Shown piece after piece: positions 12,680 through 24,036 of a stretch of 64,000 bases of DNA (position 1 is the first letter of the stretch; each line of letters starts with the position of its first letter). A program made the translations under genes and the position numbers. Source of the stretch: Thysanoteuthis rhombus (taxonomy: Eukaryota > Mollusca > Cephalopoda > Oegopsida > Thysanoteuthidae); contig OY735212.1 in assembly GCA_963457665.1 (NCBI GenBank), positions 55,450,038 to 55,514,037 on the forward strand, read 5' to 3'. The notes beneath the pieces are model-generated. The model did not search any database. It was not told where the DNA came from and saw nothing but the letters and a program-made list of their open reading frames with translations.

Positions 12680-12830
12680 AGAATGGTGCTCGTGACTTAT
12701 CACTAAACGCGTAGAAATGTGGATTCACGATCATTGTATCGACGTCTTAGAATGGCCGCCAGACTTTTAGGACTTGGAGAATCTGTGTGATATTATTTGA
12801 AAAATATTACACCAAAGGAAATCACCACCG
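12680..12830 (+). pseudogene. Tc1/mariner transposase C-terminal relic
   Basis: The plus-strand translation from 12685 gives [20 protein letters not shown], then D, F, a stop, and DLENLCDII. This follows the Tc1-family catalytic-core pattern around the last acidic residue: K-W-(x)n-[21 protein letters not shown]. The proline/asparagine stretch is partly deleted and contains a TAG, and a second stop follows about 14 codons later. After that KILHQRKSPP resembles the K-H-R-NPP block of Tc1 proteins. Upstream domains and inverted repeats are not recognisable, so this is a short dead relic. Confidence 0.7.
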
Positions 12831-13344
12831 TAGATCACCTGAATGAAGACAATTTGGCCCAAAAAGCCAACGATGATCCGCACAACAGCCTTACAACATA
12901 AATACCTTTCAGAGTCGAGACAGAGATCAAAAACAAATATTTTCTTCCTGAACACTAACTTGTTAACCTGCATTAATTTATATTTCTTTTCTGGTTACAA
13001 TAAAAGAATTAAATATTGTTAATCAGAGAAAAAAAAATCAGCAAAAAACAGAAAGCAAATTATGTTTTCTTCATTTTCGGGTTGGGCTTCCAAACTTTTG
13101 CAAGACACAGTAGTATTTCCAAGTTGTTACCCGTCTGAATCCTAATCAACTTAGACCCTGCTCAACTTTAGTGATCAGACTATACCTGATGTTTTTAACA
13201 CCAGTCGACCATCTACGCAGATACGTGATACATGCATTATTAAAGCCAATAAAAAACATAGATTGTTTGTATACCAAGTGATATCATAGATGGAATTCAA
13301 GGACCAAATACCACGAACATCATCATTAGAAATTAGAAATCAAA
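12831..13344. other. Unique sequence, nothing recognised
   Basis: No repeat or exon recognised; the decayed continuation of the Tc1 relic may extend to about 12980. Confidence 0.4.
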
Positions 13345-13585
13345 AATGTCATCAGAACTATCAACAAAGGTTTCTTCAGTTTTCAAGTTGGTCCAGCTTG
13401 CTGGCTATGTGTGTATCCATAGGCCGTACCGATGAAGGTAGATGTCTGTAATTTTCAACTCCTTATTATTATAGTTTAAAAAAAAAAAATTTGTTTTGTT
13501 TTCTGACCGCTCCCTATTCTTTTTTATTCTTTATGCTAAATCGCCCCCCCCCCCTTTGTGTCCGTCGTTGCTTCTGAAAATACTT
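13345..13585 (+). repeat. R1 dispersed repeat, 5' half
   Basis: It starts with AGAACTATCAACAAAGG and TTTCTTCAGTTTTCAAGTTG. It continues through a GGTCCAGCTTGCTGGCTATG block and TTATGCTAAATCG, then a C10-12 run, and ends near TTTGTGTCCGTCG. The 3' half of R1 is not present downstream. Confidence 0.85.
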
Positions 13586-15499
13586 ATATTGCTTACGTGG
13601 AAGGAGTATAAAAAAAAGGTTATTTTCCAATCAAATTTGTATCCAGGATAATGATATGCATTGGTTTCTATTTCATTGAAAGTTGATTTCAAATTATCAC
13701 TACCCTGATCTCAAAATTTAAGAGAAATAATTGCCATGTTCCATACTCTTTAGATGTAATCAATCAGAAAATAACACTTGTTACCCATGAAAAATAGAAC
13801 GAATTTCATATTGCCATGTGAAATGTAAACGTTTATCTCATGATAAAAATGTAAACATCTTACTTCATATATACCTGTGTCTATTCATCGTGATTATAGG
13901 ATGTATTGAATTTTAGTTGAGTTATTCCTGCTTGAGCCACTGGTTGCTCCTATAGCCCCAGGAATACTAGGATCCTTTGGAAAAAGTTCATTTATATCCT
14001 ACAGTGTGACAAAATTGACAAAATTTTGATTGAGGATCATTATTAAAGTTATTTACAGAAATAAGAAAAAGAAAAGTAATCACTTATTCATTCTACCGTC
14101 CCTTTCACTTTTCAGAACAATCTGAGAAATCCTCTTTAGGAATCGCCTACAGCTGTCAAATCACATTTCCTATAATCTCGTCCACGGACTGAAAACACAC
14201 TGTAAATAGCAATATCAGTTTTAGGAAAGACAGTAGTTTCAAGGAGACGAATTTGAGCAGTGAAGAGCTAGAAGACGCAGGTGATGCAATGTTTCCCTCC
14301 TCGCAAAAAAAAAAACACGGGATATGAAAAATGTCAGTTTGAATGTTACGCTTATGCACTACAAAAGCTTACTCAGTGAATCTAACTGCTAACCTTGTCA
14401 AGTCACGCAAGAGTACCTGTTCATTATTTGCCATATTACATAAAAGTAATGTTCCATGATATTTAAAATTGCTGGGTTCTTTCCGGACAGCTTATCAAAC
14501 GGAGATTTTGGAATGGATTCCGTAGTCTGACAGACCCGTTAATGACTAGCAAGCCCACAAGGTACAGGCAAATATCTTATGCTGGAGATGTAGCATCTGA
14601 ACAGAAAAACGGCTTTACAACATTATCTCTTCTCGTGAGTTCTAGTTCTATGGCTTGCTTCAGGAAGAAAAGTTGCCTGGGAAACCTTATTTAACCACGT
14701 CATTTGCTCGATATGATATATATATATAATGACAAAAGCAACAATAAAAGACACTTGCCAACAAGTGGTAAATTACCTGTTAACCCAGATAACAATATGC
14801 AATATAATATTCACAAGATCCTTTAAGAAGTTCAGATGGAAGAATTAGTGATGTCATGAAATAGCCAACAGGATATTTTGACCTGGAAAAGGGAGACACG
14901 AATCAAGTTTCCTGTTAAGAAACTACCTTAGCAAGACTGATGAAAACAACTCGGATATTCCCTCATTTCCTGCTGTTTCCTATAAAACAAATGTGTGCTC
15001 CAGATCTGGAAGACAGGTGTACTAGAATGTCTGTGCTCCATCTGAAAAAAAGCTTTGTATTTCCCTTCTTATATAATACTACATCAGTGCCTGTACCAAA
15101 GATGCATGTCTCGAGGGGCCAGACTTCATAGTGTTTGAACAGCCTGTCATAATAGTCTTGTAAAATAATTTTCTGTCCGTCATACAAAGCTACGGCATAG
15201 AAGTAATACGGTTATTCTCCTCTGTGTCGCTAATTAGGATATTTTATATTTGGATTTAGATTATTCAGTATTGTCGATTTAGTTATTTTGTATCTGAATT
15301 TAGATAATACGAAATGTTTTATCTTTTTATCAGATATCTGTAGTACCACTGATCCAAAGAACTTATGGTTCGACAGAGCGCTGCCTTGTGTGATGAAAAA
15401 TATATGTAGCCTATTCAAACTTCATGCAATGACCAATTGTCGAGTACTCGCAGTGCATGCAAACGGACAGACAAATATTTCATAGTGTAGTTGATATTC
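13586..15499. other. Unique AT-rich sequence, nothing recognised
   Basis: Short open frames near 14.2, 15.0 and 15.3 kb lack motifs. I see no microsatellites longer than 15 bp. Confidence 0.45.
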
Positions 15500-16260
15500 T
15501 CAGTACAAAGGTATTGCAAATTGCTAAAACGTGATTTTTGACACGCTCTCACTCTGCTGTCAGAGCTGTTTCTCTGCTTACTTACCTGCCTAAACGAGTG
15601 GATAGGAGATGGCTTAACGGTAATATACAAAGAATCGAAAAGCAAGTTCGTATTCCGGCTGGGACTATTTATGTTTACTCAGCAAAACAGTTATCTATCG
15701 CTTTTTCATTGTTCACTTTACACAATTTTGATCTTAAGGAAAAAAATCTACATCAGTATAGTTTTGTCGCGCAATCTGGAAAGGCGTAAAGTGGAGAAAC
15801 GATCACTATTTGTGTATATGGGATTTTTCAAAGAAATTACCCGACGTCTAACTGCTGCAATATAGAAGGACGAGCTGGACCCTCTGCTGTGATTGTTGTG
15901 GAAGGCTTCAAATATGACAGTACGTTTGACAGCTTATCCTTATGCACTCTTCTGTCATATAGTTCTAGGGAAACACTGAAAACATCCTGTGAATCTATCC
16001 TTGACCCACGTAACCCATTAAAATCGAAGACACTTTTTTCTCCAATGATTGAAGCAGTATCAATCATAGCAAAAATCTCGCACAAGGTTAAACGTTGGAT
16101 CTGGGAACGTTTAAAGATGTTCCTGTATAAATTAATGGAGATTGCTCTGGTTGTTAACACCATTTCCACATGTAAAGAGTTCCAAAAGAAACGCTCTAAT
16201 TCCAAATTCCAGTGGAAATTAGTAATGCTCTACAGGACGGTATAAATCAACTTCACTTTG
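15500..16260. other. Non-repetitive island with overlapping open frames, unidentified
   Basis: This stretch has fewer A/T runs than its neighbours. It keeps a 118-codon frame open on the plus strand (15889-16245) and a 122-codon frame open on the minus strand (15837-16205). Neither translation contains a domain, signal peptide or transposon motif I recognise. It could be an old transposon, an unrecognised exon or chance. Confidence 0.3.
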
Positions 16261-16404
16261 TCTTCTACGCAGCTCTCTTTTTTAAATTTCTCGTCACTGG
16301 AGTGTCACTGTTGTTTGCAGAGCGAGCATACGGACACACTAATAAGTCTTATGTGTTTCTAGGAAGTAGCAATGAATGAAACCTGTCAGCTATTACCGTC
16401 TTTG

Positions 16405-16455
16405 TCGACCGTGACACGGCAGAATCATTAGCAAGGCATCATTTTGTTTAATTGC
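16405..16455 (+). repeat. Fragment resembling the 5' head of a cephalopod tRNA-derived SINE
   Basis: GGCAGAATCATTAGCAAGGC matches, with one or two changes, the remembered tRNA-related head of cephalopod SINEs (GGCAGAATCGTTAGCACGCC). The body, with its B box and conserved tail, is absent downstream. This is recall-based and the piece is only about 40 bp. Confidence 0.45.
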
Positions 16456-16849
16456 CATTCTTTTCTATCTTGATTCTAAACTGTGGCACGAGTAAAGATG
16501 GTGACCAGGTGCAAGTTACAAACAATCAATCTTTGTTCAATATATCATGAGCCATAAAGATTTAATCATTTCCCCAATATACATTGATATAACCGTCTCA
16601 TCATTTATTATAGCGAGGAGCAATTCTAAAGAACACACTTTCTCATCTCAGTAGCATATTGAATTAATTTAATAACTATGACACGAAAAGATATGAATGC
16701 TTTGAATCCTACTATTTTGTATCTAACCTTTTGCACAATGGGGAGATTTAATACTTGTGTATTGTTCATTTCTGATTCAAAGTATTTCGAGACCGAATAT
16801 TAGCTGCAAATAATTGAAAACGGTAACAAACGTTGTGATATTATTTGAA
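16456..16849. other. AT-rich sequence, nothing recognised
   Basis: No motif recognised. Confidence 0.45.
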
Positions 16850-17225
16850 ATCGTTAATCAAAACTATCAACACAGTTTTTTCAGTTTTTAAGTTTGTCTC
16901 TCTGGTCGGCTGGCAATGTATCTATCAGGCTAATGGAGCTAGAGGGCTGATAATTTCAATATTTACGCCCAATTATTTTCATGAGAAACGTTTTATCTTT
17001 TTTAACCCGTCTGCAAAAAGGTTTCAATGGTGTCTCAATTGTCAGAGTAATTTTATGTTAAATTTGGTCGATTTGTGTATGTCAGGCAGTGTTCATGCTT
17101 TATTATTGAAATTTGTGTCTTCGTAGTGATCACTGCCCAACAAAATTGAAGAGAAGGAACTTATTCATTGATTTTCTCTTTTTGCAATTTTTGATTGATT
17201 TACCTCCAAATGACATGACAGTTTT
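16850..17225 (+). repeat. R1 dispersed repeat, near full length
   Basis: It contains AAAACTATCAACACAG, TTTTTCAGTTTTTAAG, GTCGGCTGGCAATG, AATGGAGCTAGAGGGCTGAT, CCGTCTGCAAAAAGG, GTAGTGATCACTGCCCAAC and GGAACTTATTCATTGATTTT, in this order. It is a good reference copy for the 5' two thirds of the element. Confidence 0.92.
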
Positions 17226-17659
17226 TATTGGTTTTTTTCTCAATGCAATTTACATGGAACAAGAGAGGGCCTATAAGGCGAGAGTCTGGCGAGGCATTCT
17301 AGGCCCCTTGCTTCATAAGAAAATGAATTATGAGTATTTGTGGGTGAACTTTTTTCAATATGTAGCGGTCATTAGAAACAAGTGGTAGGGCGTAGGGAGG
17401 AAAAAGACCTAGACTAAATTGGGAAGGGTTGGAATTTGAATTTTTTTCCGGGAAAAAACAGACGAAAAAGTATTCAGAATCATTACTTCCTATTTACCTT
17501 AGTTTCAGTAAAACACTTGGGATATTTCATTCTGTGAGCCTTGATTAAAAATGGGGGACAAAGTTAGAATCATGAGACGTAGAGAGAGAAAAGCAGAACC
17601 TGTATCCCATAATGCATAGTAATTATTGAAGATCAATGTTTTTAAAAAAACATCAACAG
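17226..17659. other. Unique sequence between two R1 copies
   Basis: Nothing recognised. The flanking R1 copies are in the same orientation, about 435 bp apart. Confidence 0.45.
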
Positions 17660-18135
17660 AAATTCATACATACTGCCAGTATAGCTCTCTCGGTTTTTAT
17701 GTTGGTCTGTCTATCTGACTATGTATTCATGCATGTTTCATGCTACAATTTTCACCAATGAAGCCAGAGAGCTAAAGGGCTAAATATTTAAACATTTCGT
17801 TCTTATGTCTAGAAAAGAGATTTTTTGGTTCGGCAAAATTCCTCTCAATTAAGTTTATTTTAGTGAAGGTTGAATCTATGATGCACATCTATCCTTAAAT
17901 TGTCCGTAGTTCGTGCCAAGTTGTATTTTCAGAAATCTAACAAAATGCAAGAGTAAAAACTCTTTGCCTGCTTGTTTTTATTGAAAATTCAGAATATTTA
18001 GTGATCACCGCCTAACAAAGTGCGAAAGGGGTAATTTATTTATCGATTATCCCTTTGTCCAATTCTGTAATTGATCAACCTCAATCCAGCATCCTGTCGA
18101 AATATAAAAGACACGTGAGTGACTGGCTAGATCCG
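17660..18135 (+). repeat. R1 dispersed repeat, near full length
   Basis: Landmarks in order are CGGTTTTTATGTTGGTCTG, a GTCTATCTGACTATG block, AGCTAAAGGGCTAAATATT, TTATGTCTAGAAAAGAG, AGTGATCACCGCCTAACAAA, GTAATTTATTTATCGATTAT and a GTGACTGGCTAG end. It is more diverged than the copy 800 bp upstream. Confidence 0.87.
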
Positions 18136-18690
18136 TTCATTTTTCTCAAAACAAATTCTGAATTCTTAAAGCAGTCTTTCCTTCTTTTTTGTCCTTTTTT
18201 GACGACTGAAAAACGATGGAAACAGGAAGTTCTAGAAGATTTAGTCAATGGAATAAGGAAGTCATTTAGAGTAGCAGCAGTTAAGAAAAAAAGGATACAA
18301 AGTAATGGATTAAGAAAAGGAAATTCAAAGCAACATAATTGAAGACTGTGATGGAATAATAATGGCCAGTAGAAAAAACATCTACATAATTATAGCTGTA
18401 ATAATGTCTATAAAATGATCCATAAATTGATGCATCGGGAGATATGATTATGCCTACAATTTGATAAAAATATGAGATTCATGAAGAATTAATGAGTTTA
18501 TTATACACTATATGTTAAAGAATCTTGAGATTGCTACACGTTTTTGCTGTAAAAGACAAGGCGATATTTTATACCTTTTCCTGTTTATCAAGCTTCAGAG
18601 TTGTTGCTGCATTATGGATTACTTTTTACTGATAGTTTTTGAATTTGGTTTAGTTGAAGACGAGGCTGAAATGAGTGTGGCTATCCCATT
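18136..18690. other. Unique sequence, nothing recognised
   Basis: The plus-strand frame continuing from the R1 copy to 18342 is Lys/Arg-rich at its end without a recognisable domain. Confidence 0.4.
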
Positions 18691-18692
18691 GT

Positions 18693-18720
18693 AACACACA
18701 CACACACACACACACACACA
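18693..18720. repeat. (AC)n microsatellite
   Basis: Fourteen AC units immediately upstream of the Penelope-like relic. Confidence 0.95.
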
Positions 18721-18744
18721 TATGTGCGCTTGAAAACGATACTG

Positions 18745-19110
18745 ACTTAATAATCACTTGAGCAGATAAGTTGGAAGCTATAGTCATTTTGGGTTTAGAT
18801 GCAAACACACAATTAAGCAACACAACATTTTGCAAAGAACTCCCTAACGATCCCTTCGACGAATACAAAAACATAATAAACCAATCCCCGACGGAGTTAT
18901 TCAACAACAACATGATAGATGAAAGAACACAGAATATACTTGAACCCACTTCCACAAAACCTTCTACCTTCTTCCAAAAATCCACAAACCAGATAACCCA
19001 ACTAGACCAGTCATCTCTTCCACTAACTGCCACACTACCAAACTAAATATGTAGATCACCACATCCAACCCCTCAGTTCCATACTCTTTCACTCCTGAGT
19101 CAGACTCACT
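18745..19110 (+). pseudogene. Penelope-like element reverse-transcriptase fragment
   Basis: One frame reads KELPNDPFDEYKNIIN, then MIDERTQNILEPTSTKP, and after a +1 shift FYLLPKIHKPDNPTRPVISS at 18962-19021. The LPKIHKP...RP(I/V)(I/V)SS block is diagnostic of Penelope-like (PLE) and related reverse transcriptases, and the preceding acidic P-D-Y-II and P-T-P residues fit the same family. A third frame then gives YVDHHIQPL near 19048, matching the Y-DHHLQPLV block. At least two frameshifts are needed and a TAG is present, so this is a relic of the N-terminal reverse-transcriptase region. The catalytic YADD block and the GIY-YIG endonuclease are not present. It is abruptly followed by a long AT/GT microsatellite. 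Confidence 0.88.
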
Positions 19111-19126
19111 TCTTATAGTTCACATT

Positions 19127-19134
<8 letters not shown>

Positions 19135-19214
<80 letters not shown>

Positions 19215-19239
19215 ATGTGTGTGTGTGTATGTGTGTGTG
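19135..19239. repeat. Compound (AT)n(GT)n microsatellite
   Basis: About 62 bp of AT followed by GT with TATG interruptions. Confidence 0.98.
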
Positions 19240-19944
19240 TTTGAAGTATATATATGAAGGGTATATGATTATACGTATGTGCAAATGTACGTGCTTGTGG
19301 AAGTGTGTGTTCATTTTATATATTGAGGGTATGTTATTATATATATATTTATATCCTGAAGTTCAACTGTCTTACCACGTTAAAAATCATATGATTTTGA
19401 TCTATTTCTCTTTCCGTGTAGAATTGATACCATTTTTAACAAGAACAAAGACCGATGATTTGAAATTTGAATCATTCTTATCACGTAAATCACCGATTGT
19501 TTATTGGTGTTTTGACGCAACAAAAATGTTCCATGATTAGATTTCCGTTAAAAATACTCAAATCATGACCACTGTTCAATTTTTCACAATCGGACAGTGT
19601 TTATAAGAAGACTAACCCTATAATCACAACACTAATTTATCTAATCAAGATAATGTTGATATCACTCACAATTTCAACTAGATATATTTGCATGTATGTG
19701 TATATGTGCGTGTACGCCTCGAAGCACCTAACCTTGTTTGGGTTTATAGATTCTTCCCTCGGAGCCTATGATTTTTGTCTTTCAGCCTCTGATTAACGGC
19801 TCCAAAGACATATTTTCGGGTCACTGTGCATCATTCAATAACAATTGACAAAAAAAAAAATTTCATTTTCAACTTAATAGTTACAGCAGAAGTTCCTGGC
19901 CTTGTCCCAGTTTATGTATACCTCAGATGATTGTCTTGTGTTCC
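19240..19944. other. AT-rich sequence, nothing recognised
   Basis: No family match was seen. A poly-A run lies at 19850-19860. Confidence 0.45.
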
Positions 19945-20181
19945 TCACTGTAAATTCCAGTGCTTGATGGAGTAAACTCTTGGATATTGTGTATCTATCC
20001 CACTAAAACAATTGGCAACTGAAATAAAACAGCAGATGTATCCAACCTGGGCAGGGTTTGTGTATTCTTGGCATGATTTTATTGCTTTTTTTATGTTCCC
20101 CAGTGTCTGATCCAGTGATTCAAGGGCATTATTGTCACAAACAATTGACCATTCAATTAACATAAGATGTTTACGACGCAT
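19945..20181 (-). CDS. Unidentified 78-codon open frame, possible exon or transposon relic
   Basis: The frame opens at an ATG (20181) and reads through ESLDQTLGNIKKAIKSCQEY and then a Cys-containing hydrophobic segment (VGYICCFISVANCF). Codons look more balanced than the surrounding AT-rich DNA, and no simple repeat explains the frame. I recognise no family. It could be an exon of a host gene, part of a decayed transposase, or chance. Low confidence. Confidence 0.15.
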   Translation of the reverse strand: MRRKHLMLIEWSIVCDNNALESLDQTLGNIKKAIKSCQEYTNPAQVGYICCFISVANCFSGIDTQYPRVYSIKHWNLQ

Positions 20182-20544
20182 GCATTTTGTTCAAAGAGGT
20201 TGGGGAAGTAAATATACGCCTATTTTTCTGAATATGCGAATATGTGCACTGGCATCTTGAAATATGCAATTTTATTACAGTAAACAACCTTAATTTATGC
20301 AGATGTATGCACTAACGTCTCTTGCAACCTGCAGAATTGGAAAAACCATAACATAATCTTCAAATTTATGTTGTGGTGGTAAACATAGAAATGTCTTAAT
20401 GAAGTAAAAATATTTATGAATATTTATAAAAACATATATATAGTGAAAAGAAAATATAAATATTAAAATAATACTTTGGAATAAGATAATATAAAAAACA
20501 AAATTGTGTAATGAAAGTTTTAAAATGATTTACAATATCTGTAA
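20182..20544. other. Very AT-rich sequence, nothing recognised
   Basis: Only A/T runs are visible. Confidence 0.45.
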
Positions 20545-20790
20545 ATGAATCACCATAGCTCGCGCATACCAAAACTAATTATCAGAAGAATTGTTTGAAA
20601 TTACATAAAAGAGTGGATATTTTATCTAAAATCATTTAACAAAAATCTTTAAAAAATGGGTTTTCTATCTGAATCTTACGAAATAAATGTTTTATCCAAG
20701 TTCATCTAAAGAAAGAGATTTTATCAAAAATTATCTAAAAAATTCCAGCACAAAATCTAGGCATTGTAGGTAAGCATTGCCCGTGTGACT
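20545..20790 (+). repeat. R3 repeat, AT-rich element with ATCTAAA sub-repeats
   Basis: It begins with the flank GTAAATGAATCACCATAGC then TCGCGCATACC. Four or so roughly 33-bp sub-repeats of the type GATTTTATC(T)AAAAATTATCT follow, up to ATTCCAGCACAAAATC. The same flank plus the same kind of sub-repeats occurs in inverted orientation at 31.08-31.36 and 63.43-63.61 kb, which defines the family. No coding capacity is seen. Confidence 0.75.
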
Positions 20791-20862
20791 GCCAAAAGCA
20801 CTGTTTAGAGAAAGCAAAATGGTTGTCACCACGGAAATGTTGTCAGGAGCTCCCGTGGACAA

Positions 20863-20883
20863 ACACACGCACACACACACACA
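20863..20883. repeat. Short (AC)n microsatellite
   Basis: About nine AC units with one CGC interruption. Confidence 0.9.
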
Positions 20884-21004
20884 AAGTTGAGCAAAGAGAG
20901 AAGGATCTGTAGCTTAGTTGATGATTATGTACAATGCAATACATGAGTTGCAGGAACCATCTTCAGTCAGAATTGAAGTACGGACTGAGTTTGGTCAAAC
21001 AGCA

Positions 21005-21006
<2 letters not shown>

Positions 21007-21091
<85 letters not shown>
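21007..21091. repeat. Compound (AT)n(GT)n microsatellite
   Basis: About 58 bp of AT followed by 26 bp of GT. Confidence 0.98.
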
Positions 21092-21763
21092 ATTTAAAAA
21101 TTTTGCAAGCGACTAAATGCAGTCTGCATTCGTAAGGTGACATTTAATCCTGTATCCATCGTGACTGTCCACAGTTTGAGAACAGATTCATTTTTCTTTT
21201 CTTTCCGTGTTTTTTTTCTTTTATCTCAACATTTTTATTCTCGAGAAAAAGTCGGTGAAGCCGTCTGGATATTTTTTTCTGAATGTTATCTACTTTTATG
21301 CTCTAATGTTCGATGTACGTGTCTGTTAAGATATTTGTGTGTATTTTTTCTCCATGTTTCTTATGTACACTATGAATTAAATAAATAATGGCATTTCGTA
21401 GTAGGAAATATTACTTACATTATATTTGTATCAAATTTTCATTATCCCATTTTCTTTTTATTTCTTCTTTTTTTTTGTTTCTGTGTTTCTTGTTTTATAA
21501 TGTTCAATATCCTACGTTTTTATTGTTTACATTAGCGAATCTTGAGGTAAAAAAAAATAATGGAAAAACGAATAGATTCTCCAACTGTGGACAGAAACAA
21601 TGGCTACAAAATTAAATTTAACTGGACGAATGCAAGCAACTATAAGCCATTTGCAACTTTTGGTCGAGAAAAAATTAATGTAACATAATATTGCATTAAC
21701 ATCATAATCATAGCCCTACCTACAAAACAAAGCTATAACGAACTCAAGTTATATAAAATGCAA
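21092..21763. other. T-rich unique sequence, nothing recognised
   Basis: Phe/Leu-rich frames (21137-21388 and 21388-21615) reflect T-rich composition. No domain is visible. Confidence 0.45.
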
Positions 21764-21792
21764 TATATATGTATGTATATATATATATATAT

Positions 21793-21881
<89 letters not shown>
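21764..21881. repeat. (AT)n microsatellite with ATGT/ACAT interruptions
   Basis: About 118 bp of AT. The first third contains ATGTATGT and ACATACAT, which make a local palindrome. Confidence 0.97.
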
Positions 21882-21884
<3 letters not shown>

Positions 21885-22452
21885 TCCTACCTGATGTGTA
21901 ATATAATTATGGATATTTCTACTCGCATAATATAGTATGAAGTAATTTTTTTTTCATAATATCAGGTCCATGAATTGTATTTTATTTTTGTTTATTTTGC
22001 GGGGAAAACTTCTGTAGTCAGCATTTCTCAGTGCATGAAATTACTTCTCACCACCCGGGAATACGGCCATCTCGACGTGAAGAAATAGACAATCAGCAAA
22101 TTATTACTTTTTTTTAATTCCTTATGAACAATATTTTTTCCAAGAGTTATTTCCTTCCAATACAGTGCATCCATATTCTCCTCATAGCATCTACGCTTTC
22201 ACTCTCTATCATTGAACGTTACTCCTTTTTCCTCAACTCTCTCGTCCTCTTTCTCTCTCAGTATTAATCTCTTTCACTGTAATTCCTTCTACCCACCTCT
22301 CGCGAATGACGTTTCCCTCTTCTCTCTGAACTGTTTTAGGTTCCATTCTTTTATAGCATTTTATTCTTTTCCACTTTTCTGCTGCTTTCTTGCAATGGAT
22401 CAAACTATCTCATTATTCATATTTGCCGAATCTCCCTTTCCGCTAACCCACT
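21882..22452. other. AT-rich then pyrimidine-rich sequence
   Basis: From about 22130 the strand becomes strongly C/T-rich, grading into the CT microsatellite. No gene is seen. Confidence 0.5.
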
Positions 22453-22500
22453 CCCCTTCTCTCCTTCTCTCTCTGTCTCTCTCTCTGTCTCTCTCTCTGT
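22453..22500. repeat. (CT)n microsatellite
   Basis: A CT run interrupted by TGTC every 10-14 bp. Confidence 0.95.
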
Positions 22501-23165
22501 GGTTGTCACATATAAAAGTCTTTTGAATTGTAAAACGATAAAAACAACTGAAGACGGCAAACATTTGATTAAAATACGACCCATTCGAAGCAATAACACT
22601 TTTCCAAAGATCCCCTAATGATTATATACCATTTCTATAACATTCTTTAGATTCAGTAAAAGACTCCATATTATTGATATTTGTTTTACTAATATAGATG
22701 ATTCTCTCCAGGAAAAATGTCAAGTGAATATTGAGAATGCTGCAAGACTTCATATCCAGATTCTCTCAACTTAGACATAGTCAGAATAAGGTCTTGAACT
22801 ATGATTGAAAATATTATTCAGGTCATGTTGGACAAGTTTTTCAAACTGCTAACTTTTCATATTGCCTTGGGATGACAGTATGGTCGTTGTTGAATTCCTA
22901 ACGTTTCCGGATTGGACTGGAACCGTTGTTCAGGGATTGTTGGCCACTGTCATCGATAATGTTCCGTCGCCAAGAACAAGTTAGGTTCCCCCTTGACGTT
23001 TTTGCTTGTATCAATATTATTGGATTCGATTTCAGACATGTCCTTGGTTGAACAATATCGTTGTTTATAGGCCGCCCTTTACGCGATGGATTCACGAATG
23101 ACGCATTTCCAATCGAAAACATCATTGAGCATTACAATTAGTAACTTTACACTGTTTTCCTGCGT
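22501..23165. other. Unique sequence, nothing recognised
   Basis: The minus-strand frame at 22898-23125 (75 codons, from ATG) has no recognisable domain. Confidence 0.4.
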
Positions 23166-23720
23166 GTGAAATTGGAATGTTTCGAGATAATGCTGGTAGC
23201 TGTCTTCTCATCGTGGCAACTGGCCAGTGTGAGGCTAATTAACACTGACAAGAGAAAGATAATTTGGATGGACCGGTCCAGCGAGAAACACAAAGAGAGT
23301 TTCCACGGACAGGGACACAGTAATATACATGTGCTTGAAATACATGTATCTGGAGAGTCACACAGACACAAAGCTGGCCGATTCTTCTCTCCCTACGTAC
23401 GACACTTTTCGTCCGAGTACTGTTTCGTACTTATGGAAATGATTGCTCTCTCTGCAGACGGAAGATAAACGAGTTAACACAGTTTTCTATAAACGTTCTT
23501 TCTTTTGTCGTTCGAGGCTACATCAGCGATTGACAAAGTTTTACCATCCACAATCACTTCTGTGGGTAGTAACTGTATCCCGTAGAAGTTGTTTTCTGAA
23601 AATTCGACACCGTTTGATACTATCGAAAGTAGTGTCAGTATTTGATTCGATATACTCGACACCTGTAATGCCATATACTTATTTTACAGGCTGCTCCTAC
23701 TGCATACACTCCAAGTTTAA
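23166..23720. other. GC-richer unique island with open frames on both strands
   Basis: Composition is closer to 45% GC than the flanks by eye. A plus-strand frame (23166-23468, 100 codons) begins with MLVAVFSSWQLASV-like hydrophobic sequence. A minus-strand frame (23474-23674) contains EVIVDGKTLSIADVA, which resembles the first conserved block of aromatic amino-acid/histidine ammonia-lyases. The match is short and the rest of that enzyme is absent, so I do not call a gene. It could be a diverged exon or chance. Confidence 0.2.
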
Positions 23721-23939
23721 ATTTGTATCGTCGACAGAGTATAACAATTAACCTTTGTTCCGTCATGGTAATTCTACTCGTTACTACTGTACGTGAAATC
23801 TTCTAAAAGTTTTTGTAGTGGTAAATGATAAGTGAATGTTTCATGTGGTTGAAAATACTTACGAACTTCTGCAATACGATGGGTTAATGCTCTCCTTGAA
23901 GCTGATAAAACACATAAAAACAGCAATAGTTTTCGGGGC

Positions 23940-23942
<3 letters not shown>

Positions 23943-24034
<92 letters not shown>
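23943..24034. repeat. Compound (AC)n(AT)n microsatellite
   Basis: About 38 bp of AC followed by 54 bp of AT. Confidence 0.98.

Positions 24035-24036
<2 letters not shown>

Noticed and set aside
15837..16245. Overlapping 118- and 122-codon frames on opposite strands
   Set aside because: No recognisable family on either strand, no splice or signal-peptide evidence. Noted as an island but not called a gene.
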